From Anticarsia gemmatalis (taxonomy: Eukaryota; Arthropoda; Insecta; Lepidoptera; Erebidae), in the NCBI RefSeq assembly GCF_050436995.1, contig NC_134747.1, positions 7,199,501-7,263,500 on the forward strand: 64,000 nucleotides of DNA. Direction: 5' to 3'. The first letter of the stretch is position 1. Each line of letters begins with the position of its first letter. Shown here in pieces: positions 25,307 through 37,400 of the stretch. The notes under the pieces are model-generated. The model saw only the letters and a list, made by a program, of their open reading frames with translations. It did no database searches and had not been told where the DNA came from. The translations under genes and the position numbers were made by a program.

Positions 25307-26905
25307 ATGGCCCACAGTCACTGCCATGGTCATGATCACGATCACAGCGATGCAGAAGAAACTGGAATTCAGTACAATCTTTATCAGAAAATTGATAAAG
25401 AAAATTTGGAATGCTTAAATGAAACTGTTGAGGGATCTGGTAAATCCGTCTTCAAACCATGGGATAAACGACTTGATAGAGAAAATGTAAGTGTTTATTA
25501 TTTTGTGATATAAAAAATATGTTTTAGCTAGGAGATCGTGCATCAGCATAACCTTAATATTAAGTACTGTTTATATTAGTCATAGTGGCAAATTTTATTA
25601 CATCTTGCTACCTGTGCATTATTAGTCTACTATTATTATGCTTGCACAGGCTGTGAAGTATTTATCTCCATTCCATTATTCATATAACCTGGTTGAATGC
25701 AAAGTCAAGATCAAGATTGCTGAAACTTCTAAACTAAACTTCTTGCATCATAGCAAAATAAAAAATAATATTAGTGTTTTTTTCTATCTCATTGTGATTT
25801 GACATCAATTGAAATGGAAGACAAATGCATTTTCCAACATTAAATTTAAAAAAGAAAACATTAAATTGCGTGTTTGTTGCAGTTTGTTGAGAGTGATGCA
25901 GATGAAGAACTGCTGTTCAATATACCATTTACAGGAAATGTGAAACTGAAAGGAATTAAAATAACTGCGGAAGATTCTGATACACATCCAGCAAAACTAA
26001 GATTGTAAGTTATATTTTTTACATGTAATTATTTTTATAATGAGTTTGAACCCTTCAGAAATTCACTGATTTTGGGTTCCACAGTCTACCCACCACAATA
26101 ACACTGGTTAGTGATTTATAACAGTTCATAATTTTGGATTTCATTTCTAGATTTAAGAACAAACCTAACATGACTTTTGATGATGTTACAATGGAGCCTG
26201 ATCAAGTATTTGAACTGCAAAAGGACAGTGAAGGAGTTTTAGAGTACTCACCAAAGTAAGTACTTTCTTTAGTTTTTTCTTGTAAAGTTTGTCAGTTCAT
26301 CATCAGAGTAAGTTTTAACTAATTAATAAGTGCAAGTTTAATACACTTATATGACATTATAGTGTAAGTGGCAAGATGTGTGCTAAGCTCAGTTCCACAT
26401 GGATAGATTTTATGCAATCAATTGTGACACCAAATGTTTGAAACATTTATGATTCTATGTGCTAAGCTATCAACAGTATTTAAAGATGATGAAATCAGCG
26501 GTAAATGTGCTCCTCTTTATCTTAAAATTGGTTGTTAGCATACACAGCTACAGATAATTCATGAAATAGGTATATTAATTAGGTAAAGAAAAATAATGTT
26601 GCATTATGAGCTTTGGTTTATTACATATTAACATTAAACATTATAGCAAACATAATATTTAAAGTGTTAATGGGATTACTTTCTTTGTTTCCAGAATTGT
26701 CACATTTTCGTCAGTCTCACATTTAACTATGCATTTTCCCACAAATTTTGGTGCAGATACAACTAAGATATATTATATTGGACTAAAAGGGGAATGGACA
26801 CCTGGTCATAGGCATGGAGTTACAATTTGCACATATGAAGTAAGACCTAATCTGGATGATCATAAACTAAAAAATCTTGATTCTGTATCAAGACAAATTG
26901 AATAG
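25307..26905 (+). CDS. Pithd1: PITH domain-containing protein 1
   Basis: Four exons (25307-25486, 25883-26004, 26151-26255, 26695-26905), 205 aa. The protein starts with a His-rich stretch (HSHCHGHDHDH), as in the vertebrate homologue. The PITH beta-sandwich domain follows: SDADEELLFNIPFTGNVKLK is nearly identical to human PITHD1, and FGADTTKIYYIGLKGEW is the second signature. The PITH domain also caps thioredoxin-like TXNL1 and can bind the proteasome; PITHD1 itself is linked to proteasome and cell-differentiation roles in vertebrates. No membrane segment is seen. Confidence 0.95.
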
Positions 26906-27039
26906 TGGAATTTATATAAGCAAAGGTCTCCAAACCAAAATTACTAAGGACTGCTTAAAGACTAACAAATGTTGTTTAAAATAAGTCAATAATATAAACA
27001 ATTTTAATAATTTGTTTCCTTTCATTATTGCCTAGTTGC

Positions 27040-27630
27040 CTAGTTTATGGAGTTGAATATTGATAGAGTTTTTCTTTCGCTTGCTGTCTCTATCTCCCGG
27101 ATAGATTATTCGACACTTATCTATAAACTGTGTAATCATCTCTTAATGTATGCAAATGCCGCGTAAAGGTCTCGGGTTCCTATCTCGGGTCAGACCAAAA
27201 AAGTAATTCTGAGGGTTTCGACCAAGAAATTCTCAGTGATTTTTTAAAGTTAAGAAGTTGATGTAAAAACGCCGTTGCTGCGTCTAACCTCTCATTGGTC
27301 GCGCTAGTTATCCGTCCCACCGGGCTGTGTGGGTGATGGTATTGAGCGTGTAACCTGCGTATTGTGCGCTCACTGAGACACAACAAAGTCCTGCAAAGTG
27401 GCTAGTTTCAATATAAACGCGTATTTATGACTAACGACTAAGCAAGTTAATTCATGCATACCAGCAAGTATGAAGGCAATAAAAGAGGCTAGAAAAGTTA
27501 TGACAAGAATGGGATTGATGGGATCAAAATTCCGACGGGAATGGAATCAACGGGATTAAATTGTACCCAGAGGAAGTCGACCTAGCCCGCTAGTTTAAAT
27601 AGTTTCCAACCTGTAGGTATAGTGCATATT
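27040..27630. repeat. Dispersed repeat block with SINE-like segment
   Basis: Contains AAAGGTCTCGGGTTCCTATC (degenerate B box) and, on the minus strand, ACGGATAACTAGCGCGACCA followed by ATGAGAGG, a phrase repeated in moth genomes. Boundaries are uncertain. Confidence 0.4.
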
Positions 27631-27635
27631 GATGA

Positions 27636-27886
27636 CTAGCTGACCCGTGCAACTTCGCTTGCGTCACATAAGAGAGCCATGATATTTCCCGTTTTTGTAA
27701 CATTTTTCACTGGTGCTCTGCTCCTATTGGTCGTAGCGTGATGATATATAGCCTATAGCCTTCCTCGATAAATGGGCTATCTAACACTGAAGATTTTTTC
27801 AAATCGGACCAGTAGTTACTGAGATTAGCACGTTCAAACAAACAAATAAACAAACTCTTCAGCTTTATAATATTAGTAGGTATAGA
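27636..27886 (-). mobile_element. Lep1-type Helitron, copy 2
   Basis: Minus-strand copy ending CTAG at 27636 and starting TCTATACC at 27886, flanked by T and A on its own strand. It abuts the TAA-flanked element that starts at 27894. Confidence 0.85.
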
Positions 27887-27981
27887 TAGGTAAGTGCTTG
27901 TTCACGTTGGAACTCGCGGGCGCGGTGGCGGGCGCGGTCGCGGGGACGTGGCGATTTGTGTTCACGTTGGCCGCCAGGCGG

Positions 27982-30423
27982 ATGTACGTCAGGCTGGCCC
28001 GGCCCCATGGAATTTAATAATGAGATTGTTATCAATCCAATGTACCCGGGTATACTAATATATGTAACACCTTCATTTTCAATGTAACTCTTTTTAAAAG
28101 AAATTACGTGCACTTCTTAGTGGCCGGGCCAGCCTGGCGTTTTCAGCCCGGCCACCTTGTTTCCCACTAATCTACAAAAAATACTGGCAATATTGTGCTA
28201 CAGATGAAATGTACCCTATAATTTATGCATATGTAACACAAAATCGAATCCTAAAATGCAATAGCATACGAAATATTAGCGGTTGCAGGTGGCCGGGCTG
28301 AAATTATTTCGTTAATATAAAACAGTAAAACGCCAACACCTACCAAAAACTAATACCAGTACATAATGAGATATAGAGATATAGAATACATGTAACGCTT
28401 TCATTTTAAATTGTAATACATATTTAGAAAGAATAATCACTTGAAATTATATTTCAGCCCGGCCACCTAAAAGCGGTAATATTCCCTAAAATCTTATGCC
28501 AATTTGTACAGTAAAACCTGATACAGCTATGAAATGAAAGTTACATTCGTTTCGTTTTAGTCGTATACCTTTAAGCCTTCTGTTTGACTAGATTATCAAA
28601 ATCTGAGAAACTTGCCGAAGAGTGACTATCATTTATTAACTAATTTCAGGACATTTGGTTTGTTGAGTGAAACAAAATTGGTAATTGTCATATTTTTTTA
28701 ACAATCATTTTTGAAATTAGTTAGACAACATTTGTACTTATATTAATTAGGTACTATAACAATTGTTAATTATAAATAATGTAAAAAAAGGTTACACATT
28801 GATAATAACACAGTTATCAAAAAATTATAGTAATATCAATATTACCTTAACATCGAACATTCATTCATTCAGAATATTAGAAGATAATTTTTGGTTAAAT
28901 ACTTATTATACCTTGGTAAAAAATCACAGATTTTCATAATGATTTTTACATCAACTTTGAATTTAAAGTTTTGAAAACATTCAATTAAAATTATGCTAAT
29001 ATAATTATTACAACAATTCTTAAATAAAGAGAGAACCATAGTTCTTTCAGTGGCAGCTAATGGAAATATAGCTATGTAGTATATATAATTAACATAATAT
29101 TAACCCTAGAAAGATAACCTACGCCTCAGAGGCGCCCGCGTCCGTTTGAAATTGCTGTCTCTTTCTAATGAGCGCGCGTATCTACCTGTCGTTTTCAGTT
29201 AGCTTTTTAGTTAGTTGTAGTTAAGTTAGTTCATTAAAAAAAAAAATATTAATATATCGTACGCCTCTAAAGCGCATGGTTATCTTTTGTGGCAGTCAAA
29301 ATATGGTTATCTTTCTAGGGTTAAAATCACAGCTGAAAATCACAATGTTAACTTGTATAATTAAACGTATGCTAATATAATAATCATTGCTTGACTAATT
29401 CAAATTTAAATATATTGCTTATTAGAATCGTTAAAAACGTACTAATCACTTGATTATGTTATTTAATCAAGCTAAAATGTACGTCAAGGAATGTAAAAAT
29501 GTAATAATAACCAAAAATTATCTTCTAATATTCTGAATGAATGAATGTTCGATGTTAAGGTAATATTGATATTACTATAATTTTTTGATAACTGTGTTAT
29601 TATCAATGTGTAACCTTTTTTTACATTATTTATAATTAACAATTGTTATAGTACCTAATTAATATAAGTACAAATGTTGTCTAACTAATTTCAAAAATGA
29701 TTATTAAAAAAATATGACAATTACCAATTTTGTTTCACTCAACAAACCAAATGTCCTGAAATTAGTTAATAAATGATAGTCACTCTTCGGCAAGTTTCTC
29801 AGATTTTGATAATCTAGTCAAACAGAAGGCTTAAAGGTATACGACTAAAACGAAACGAATGTAACTTTCATTTCATAGCTGTATCAGGTTTTACTGTACA
29901 AATTGGCATAAGATTTTAGGGAATATTACCGCTTTTAGGTGGCCGGGCTGAAATATAATTTCAAGTGATTATTCTTTCTAAATATGTATTATAATTTAAA
30001 ATGAAAGCGTTACATGTATTCTATATCTCTATATCTCATTATGTACTGGTATTAGTTTTTGGTAGGTGTTGGCGTTTTACTGTTTTATATTAACGAAATA
30101 ATTTCAGCCCGGCCACCTGCAACCGCTAATATTTCGTATGCTATTGCATTTTAGGATTCGATTTTGTGTTACGCATGCATAAATTATAGGGTACATTTCA
30201 TCTGTAGCACAATATTGCCAGTATTTTTTGTAGATTAGTGGGAAACAAGGTGGCCGGGCTGAAAACGTCAGGCTGGCCCGGCCACTGAGAAGTGCACGTA
30301 ATTTCTTTTAAAAAGAGTTACATTGAAAATGAAGGTGTTACATATATTAGTATACCCGGGTACATTGGATTGATAACAATCTCATTATTAAATTCCATGG
30401 GGCCGGGCCAGCCTGACGTACAT
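27982..30423. mobile_element. Palindromic element with 916 bp inverted arms and 8 bp target duplication
   Basis: CCAGGCGG occurs exactly at 27974-27981 and 30424-30431. Between them the sequence starts ATGTACGTCAGGCTGGCCCG and ends with its complement. Arms 27982-28897 and 29508-30423 pair along their whole length with few mismatches and equal lengths, separated by a 610 bp spacer. The motif GGTGGCCGGGCTGAAA, or its complement, recurs three times per arm. No transposase frame. An 8 bp duplication fits hAT, P or Merlin; the superfamily is not settled. Confidence 0.85.
29104..29320. mobile_element. piggyBac-like MITE, 217 bp
   Basis: Starts CCCTAGAAAGATA and ends TATCTTTCTAGGG, a perfect 13 bp inverted repeat flanked by TTAA (29100-29103, 29321-29324). 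The right end, read inward, continues AACCATATTTTGAC and then AAAGATAACCATGCGC, the same layout as the 5' end of the cabbage looper piggyBac. No ORF. It sits in the spacer of the palindromic element. Confidence 0.9.
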
Positions 30424-31354
30424 CCAGGCGGGCGTTTGGCTCAAACTGGCTCAAACTGGTTGATCTCACTTGACATCGCGCCCGCCACCGCTAGTTCGAC
30501 GTGAACACACACGAACATCTTCACTTGTTTGATATTGGCGCGAGCGCGCCACGCGGGCCGCGCGCGACGCCGCTAGCTCGCCCGCGACTTAGACCGCGCG
30601 AACGGTTTGTACGTGAACACTTCGGTACATCGCCATATGTTTGATATTTCGCGACCGCGCCCGCCACCGCGCCCGCGAGTCAACGTGAATGAGCACTAAG
30701 AGAATACTTGTAATAAAACAGTTTATATGTTTCTATATTTTATTATATTATTCGCAATTAGGTAATTATATTTACAACACTATACTTATGTGTCATGTCT
30801 ATTGTTGTACTTGGTACTAGCAGAATCAATAGTTGATAACAATAGCCATAACAGTAACTTTGGTGATGAACTGAAAGTAAGTAGGTACCTAAGGTATTAG
30901 TTACCATAGTTATATGATGTTGATCAATCATTCAGGCAATAAATATATAGTAGCAAGTACCTATTAGTGACTTGGTTTTCGATAATCAAACAATTTTTTT
31001 TTTTACGAGTTACTACATTTGGATCACTTGCGCGAGAATGGGAGGGTACTTAATAACATAGGTATTTGGGGATAAGAAAATCTCAATTAATGATTGGTGC
31101 ATACAAGTAGGCTTCCAATTTCTAAACAGCAAATAGTTTACAACTTCTTATAACTTGGTAAGTAAATTAATCTCGATCGATGTCGATGTATCTAGCAATA
31201 GCAGCATTGGAATAATATTAAGTAAATGAAAACATATTAAATTAAATACTAAGTAGTTACGAACATATATTTTCTATAGTATACCTATAATTTGGCAGTG
31301 TTAACATACTTTACCTACATTTTCTTCGTTTTTGTGTATAATTTCATCACAATA

Positions 31355-31360
31355 TTTATT
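31355..31360 (-). terminator. Likely polyadenylation signal of viking
   Basis: TTTATT on the plus strand, about 60 bp downstream of the viking stop on the minus strand. Confidence 0.5.
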
Positions 31361-31417
31361 TAGTCCTTAACGGTACGTTTATGTAAATCTCAATAACATA
31401 ATTATGCAAGAACCTCA

Positions 31418-34400
31418 TCATTTACGATGCCTCGGAGGGTTTACAAAACGATTCCGGCGTCTATTGAATCTTTGTCCATGACGTGGTCTATAAAATGACT
31501 TAGGGACCGAGTTCAAGTCACCACCGTTAGGTACTGGCGTAGGAATTTTGACAGGAACCGACCGGATGCAAACAGCGCACCTGTAAATAAAATATTAGTG
31601 TTAACATAAAAAATCGATCAGTGATGTAATTACAGTAAAGTAGTTAAGGCATTCGCAGCCCAGTCAAGTGTCGTGGCTCCTAAGAAATTAAGGTAAGGGA
31701 AAACATAGTTAAGAAAATTGAACATTTTCTTACCTGCTGATTTTGGATACCAAATCTGCCTTCAATGTTTGTTGTACAGGTTTTTCGAACATCCTATTAT
31801 CATCTATAATTGAGAGCCAGTAAGAAATAGCTGTAGCGAAGTAGTTGCAGCGGCCTAATCCGTTGCATTCTATGAAAGGTCGAGCACGGAATTCTTTCAT
31901 GCAAGATCCAGGTGAAATTAAACTCTGGCCTGATGCATCTGCTCCAGCGGTGTGCTGTAAACACAAATAAGTATATGCGGATTTAAATAATAATTGGTAC
32001 AGGAGTAAGGAATATCCCTTATATGCTATGGAGCTCCTTAGAAACTTATGAAACTTTTATTATTAGCGGCCAGACCCGGCTTCAGCCGCGTTATGAAGGC
32101 TACATTTTTTATTTTGGAATTGGACTTCATTATAATGTGAGATGTTTCCAAGGGAACAAAACAGACATTCTAATTAGGTACTTACTCCGTGATCATTGGA
32201 AAATAAAAAGTGACTTAGTTAAAAAGCATTAATTAAAGATACGGAGCGGGAACTAAGTAGGTAGGAACCTATGTATCTCTGTAATTAGTTGATTTTGTAC
32301 AAAAATAAAAAATGCATGTGTAATACTTTTTCACAATCTACCAGACGGACCATAAATAATAACATGAGTGAAGATCCCCATTGTAACGTAGTAATAGGTA
32401 CATAAGATAATTTATAACTTACCATTAAGAAACTGTAACCGCGCCACAACTCCTCCCACCCCCCTGGGCAGGGAGGTACTACGTTGCTCTGACTGTGTAT
32501 GGCAATGGTACGAGTTGGTGCTTCACATACTTGACATCTGAAAAATAAGTTGGTATCAATTACAATAACGATACAAAAATCATACCTGGCACATTCAGAT
32601 ACTTTGCATGATAAAAAATAAATAGTTTCATTTTTCTATTCCACTGTTATCATAATTTTAATTTACCTAGAAATGTAGTTTCTAACGTGTTTTGCTTCAA
32701 TAGGTGTCATTGTCATAGGCATAGGTTCGGGAGTCGTTAACCAAAAACTGTAATCTTCTCGCTGAGCGAAATTGCAGACGTCGTTAAAATTACAGAACAT
32801 ATAAGGCATTGTAGAAAATTTGCTTAAACAACTGCCGGCAGAACCTGTGAAAAAGTAAAGTGAAGTTTTATTATTATTTCGATTTTAAAAATCGAAATTG
32901 AAAGTTTAGTAAATATTGATATTGAACCAAAAAATAATGAATTATGTATAACACGCCTAGGTATGCATTTAATATAAATATTAAATTAGGTACCTAAATC
33001 TTGTCCATGGGCTTTTCCATCAGCTATGATGTGAATGAGGGAGTAACCGGCCCACAATGGCTGCGTTCCTCGTGGACATTCTGGAATCGAACTTCTTTGA
33101 GAGTGGACAGCGAAGTAGAATCCTCTTGATCTGATAGGTGGTTGATACGCTGGTGGACCAGCAGGACCTTGAGCACCACGGTATCCCTCGAAACCTTGTG
33201 CACCTTTTATGCCCTTTAATCCTTCAGGTCCAGCTGGGCCAGGTGATCCCATGCGGCCTACAAGTCCTGTTTCACCCCTTGCTCCTTTCTTTCCTTGTAA
33301 CCCATTACGACCAAAAGCTCCTGGCCTTCCTTCTAGGCCTGGTAGTCCATCCATACCTGGTAGGCCATCAACACCACGTTCACCGGGTGTAATTTTGTAA
33401 TCAGGGACAGTATTTCCTGGTTCACCCTTCATGCCCTTAAAACCTATCAATCCTGAGATCCCTTCTTCTCCTACGTCTCCTCTGATTCCTTTTACGCCAG
33501 GGAAACCTTGTCGTCCCATAAAACCAGGCGTGCCATTATCTCCATGTTCCCCCTTTTGACCTTTTTCACCTTTGAAACCCGCAAAACCATCAATTCCTTG
33601 TTCACCCTTAAAACTAATTGAATCACCTATTTCTCCGAATTCACCTACAGCCCCACGTAATCCAGGAAGCCCAGGAACTCCTACATTACCGGGTTTTCCT
33701 GGAGTTCCTCGCCTGCCAGCTGCTCCGTCCATTCCCCTCATTCCCTTGGGCCCCTGGAATGAAAGACCGGGGGGGCCTCTCGCTCCGTCTTCTCCATCTT
33801 GACCAAACATTCCCGGTGCTCCTTTTTGACCCATCGGACCGGGCCAACCAGGAAGTCCATTGAATCCATCTTTTCCCGGTTCCCCACGTGGAGCATTCAC
33901 CCCATCAATACCAGGCGAGCCAGGTGGACCCACATCCCCAGTGGCTCCGTCATATCCTGGTAATCCTATGTCTCCTGTTTGGCCCCGCAGTCCCACTTCT
34001 CCGCGTGATCCTTTTATCCCTTTTAGTCCAGTGAAACCAGGTTCACCTCTTTCTCCTGTTACACCAGGTACACCCTCCATGCCCCTTTCACCAAGGTTTC
34101 CTTTTTCTCCTTTTACATACGTAGTCATTCCAACTTCACCTTCTTCTCCTTTGAATCCAGGAGCACCTGGCAGTCCTCGTGGACCTGATAAACCTACATT
34201 ACCGGTACGACCAGGTGCGCCTGCTCTTCCTTGTGCACCAATTGATCCCTTATCTCCTTTGAGGCCTTTAAAACCCACAACACCCGGAAAGCCTCGACGG
34301 CCTTTACTTCCGGGCCTACCTGGTTTTCCTGGAGTACCAAATGGTCCTGGGAATCCAGGTGGACCGTCGTCTCCCTTTTCTCCTGTTAATCCAAAATCTC

Positions 34401-37400
34401 CCCTTTCCCCTTTTCTGCCCTTCGTACCCGGTCGCCCATTAAGTCCAGGGTTTCCTATTAATCCTTTTTGTCCTTTGTTTCCCATTAAACTTAAACCTTG
34501 TGCTCCGACGTCACCTTGCCGCCCTTTAAATCCTTTAAGGCCGTCTTTACCAAAACTACCATTGTAACCATCATCACCGGCGTCACCTTTCATAGCATGT
34601 TGTGCATTATCTCCTTGCATACCTTTTAATCCTTCGTACCCAACGTCTCCAGGTTGTCCCCGAAAACCTTTCGACCCAGGATTTCCCGGAAATCCTGCCT
34701 CTCCAATATCTCCGACAAATCCTTTCAATCCTGGCAGTCCTTTCAAACCTGCTCTACCAGGTAACCCGCTAAATCCTGGAAATCCTTTGTCACCACGTAT
34801 ACCCTGGATTCCCTTTATTCCTGCGGCTCCTGATGTTCCCGGAAAACCTTTTAAACCAATGCGCCCCCTGATTCCAGCTAGACCTCGTACACCGTTTCGT
34901 CCTATATTTCCTTTCATTCCTTTGGGACCTACGGCACCTATCTCTCCGTTTGGACCTTGTAGGCCAGGCTCTCCGAAGACTCCCGGTAAACCTGGACGAC
35001 CCGGTGCCCCAGGATATCCTGGTGCACCCCGTAATGATATTCCTGGTATACCCTTTCTTCCCTGTAATTAATGAACATTATATAAAGTCATGTAGGTAAT
35101 AAACGTATTTCTCTTCAGGGGGTTTAGCAATAATTAGCATACATCATTATTATCTTTTACAACTTCCGTACTAGGAATGATTTTTTATTAATCTATCAGA
35201 TGTAATTAATTAGCAAGATCGGAAACAAGTTATTTGTGAATAACACATAGGTACATAATACATTTTTCCTTTCGAATCGAATCCACGGGTTCCTGTCTAT
35301 TTAGAGTATAGATCTATCCTCGCAGAAATGTAGAGTTAAAATATTTTCAAAAAGTATCATACGAGTTAATCGAGGTTATATACTATGTGGGTACGAAATT
35401 TCATCAAAACATTAATCCTCACAAACCTTCGCATTTTTAATACCTATCTCTATTTAATGATCTAAAATAAATCGTGCAATTTTTCTATTGCGTAGAGTAG
35501 GTCTTACCTGTGGACCCTGCGGTCCGTCTGGACCCATATCTCCGGGTACTCCAGCTTGTCCTTTTCTTCCAATTTGCCCAGTTCTACCTTGTGTTCCGGC
35601 ATAACCTTCATCTCCTTGATCCCCTTTGTCCCCAAAGAAACCATCAGGACCTATTTCTCCCATTATATTAGAGATACCCGCATCTCCTCGGGATCCTTTT
35701 CGTCCTTTGTTTCCGAATTCTCCTATTGGACCTCGTAGACCCTGATTGCCGGGTATTCCATAAGCACCGGTGTCACCAATTTCTCCTTTGAAGCCTTTGT
35801 AGCCCCGAGGACCCTGTTGTGACGTACCAGCGGGTCCCGTGTCACCCGCAATACCAGGAACACCATCATCTCCCATATCGCCTCGAAGTCCTTTTAAGCC
35901 TCGAATACCTGTAAATGAATGTATAGACATAGGTATATTACGATACTAGCTGATCCGATATCAGAAACCACAATTTTTCTATACATCATAGGTACAGTGT
36001 TCATGTTTAAAAAACTTATATTACATCGTTATTTCATTGCTATTTACATTGTTTTAAATAATACAATCAAAATAGTTTAAATTGGCAAATGTTGTGTTAC
36101 GCATCGGATTATTTATTGGTTGTAGCGAACAACAGATATTGGTTTGGTTTTTTGAAAGATTGTTTAAAATAATGTTTCTTTACAAATAATTTATGTATAG
36201 GTTGAGTTTTACCAGTGAAGTTCGAGTTCGTTAATTGAAGTTAAAGGGCGTGTTCTCATAATTTGTATATTTAACTATATAGTTTTGCCCTATCTAATCT
36301 TATTTATATAAATCTTTACCCTTTAGTCCAGGCCTTCCAGGAACACCTTTATCTCCTTTAGCGTTTAGCCCGTCATCTATTGAGTCCCCAGCTTCACCAG
36401 GTAAACCATCTTCTCCAGGCTCTCCAAATTCACCCCTATAAAATAAATTTTACAACTTTTTACTCGCAAAGTTACATAGTTACAGATTATAATTATTGCC
36501 AATTCAATCAAAATATGTATAAAAATACAGGCGATGAAGTGTAAAGTACAAGCTACGGATTTAACGGATTATCAGAATAATCCGTAGCTTGAACTTCATC
36601 GCGTTGTTTATATGTATAATAATCTTTTCAAGTTGTTTAATGTATCTAGTAGAGTAAAAAAGATCTTGGCCCAACGATGGAACAGAAAAGAATAAAGTAT
36701 TAAAATAATTACTTTAGACCAGCCTCTCCTTTGGCGCCTTTAAAGAATATTATCGGGGCTGTCGGCTGCCTACCCGGTAGACCCGGTTCTCCGTCTCTTC
36801 CTTTTGTTCCGTTTCTTCCTGGCCTGCCGGGAAAACCATCCAAACCTACTTGGCCTTTACGACCTTGGATTCCAGAATCTCCCGGTAATCCTGGCGCTCC
36901 GGCGTCACCCGGTATACCCGGATTTCCAACAAAGCCTGCATAAAACAAATAGCGCATAAATTTTACCATCAATATTTTCTCAACTGTAATTATAGGTACG
37001 CTTTTCCATTGAAAAACTTCACTTACTAAATATTTTAAAAAGATAATTATAATTAGCTAATTGCATTCACCGGGATTCTAAGCCACTACCCTGCTAGTTA
37101 GATAATAATATGCATGGTACGTCAATGATTGAACGTCATATTTACCTCTATCTCCCGTTGGCCCAACTTCAGCTTGCCGAAGATTTTCCGGGGGATATAT
37201 GACAACTCCACTAAAACCTTTTGGTCCTGGTTTACCTATACCACCCGTCACACCTTTGTTTCCTTTAACTCCCTTGACTCCAGGCGTACCAGGTATACCG
37301 GATTCCCCTCTAACACCCCTTGGTCCGGGTAGACCTTCCAATCCCTGGTAACCTTTTGGACCCGGATAACCGTCATCTCCTTTTTGTCCTCTAGAACCAG

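Larger units (their letters stand above)
27894..30696. mobile_element. Outer TAA-flanked MITE, interrupted by a palindromic element
   Basis: Left end GTGCTTGTTCACGTTGGAAC and right end (complement) GTGCTCATTCACGTTGACTC are followed on both sides by a long matching GC-rich run (CGCGGGCGCGGTGGCGGGCG). TAA is at 27891-27893 and 30697-30699. Removing the inner insertion and one duplicated octamer leaves about 353 bp, a normal MITE size. Harbinger-like by target site. Confidence 0.8.
26906..31417. other. Intergenic region between PITHD1 and viking, mostly mobile DNA
   Basis: About 4.5 kb without a host gene. From left: a repeat block near 27040-27630, a Lep1 Helitron (27636-27886), then a TAA-flanked element (27894-30696) split by a large palindromic element with a piggyBac-like MITE inside it. 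The last 700 bp are AT-rich and hold the viking polyA signal. Short open frames in the two palindrome arms are mirror copies of each other, not genes. Confidence 0.75.

Noticed and set aside
27865..30504. Two similar open frames starting MHVISFKKSYIENEG, one on each strand
   Set aside because: They are mirror copies in the two arms of the palindromic element, short and without a domain.
33860..34567. Long plus-strand open frame of 235 codons, Pro/Ser-rich
   Set aside because: It is the antisense of the viking Gly-X-Y exon; Gly codons on one strand read as Pro/Ser/Thr codons on the other.
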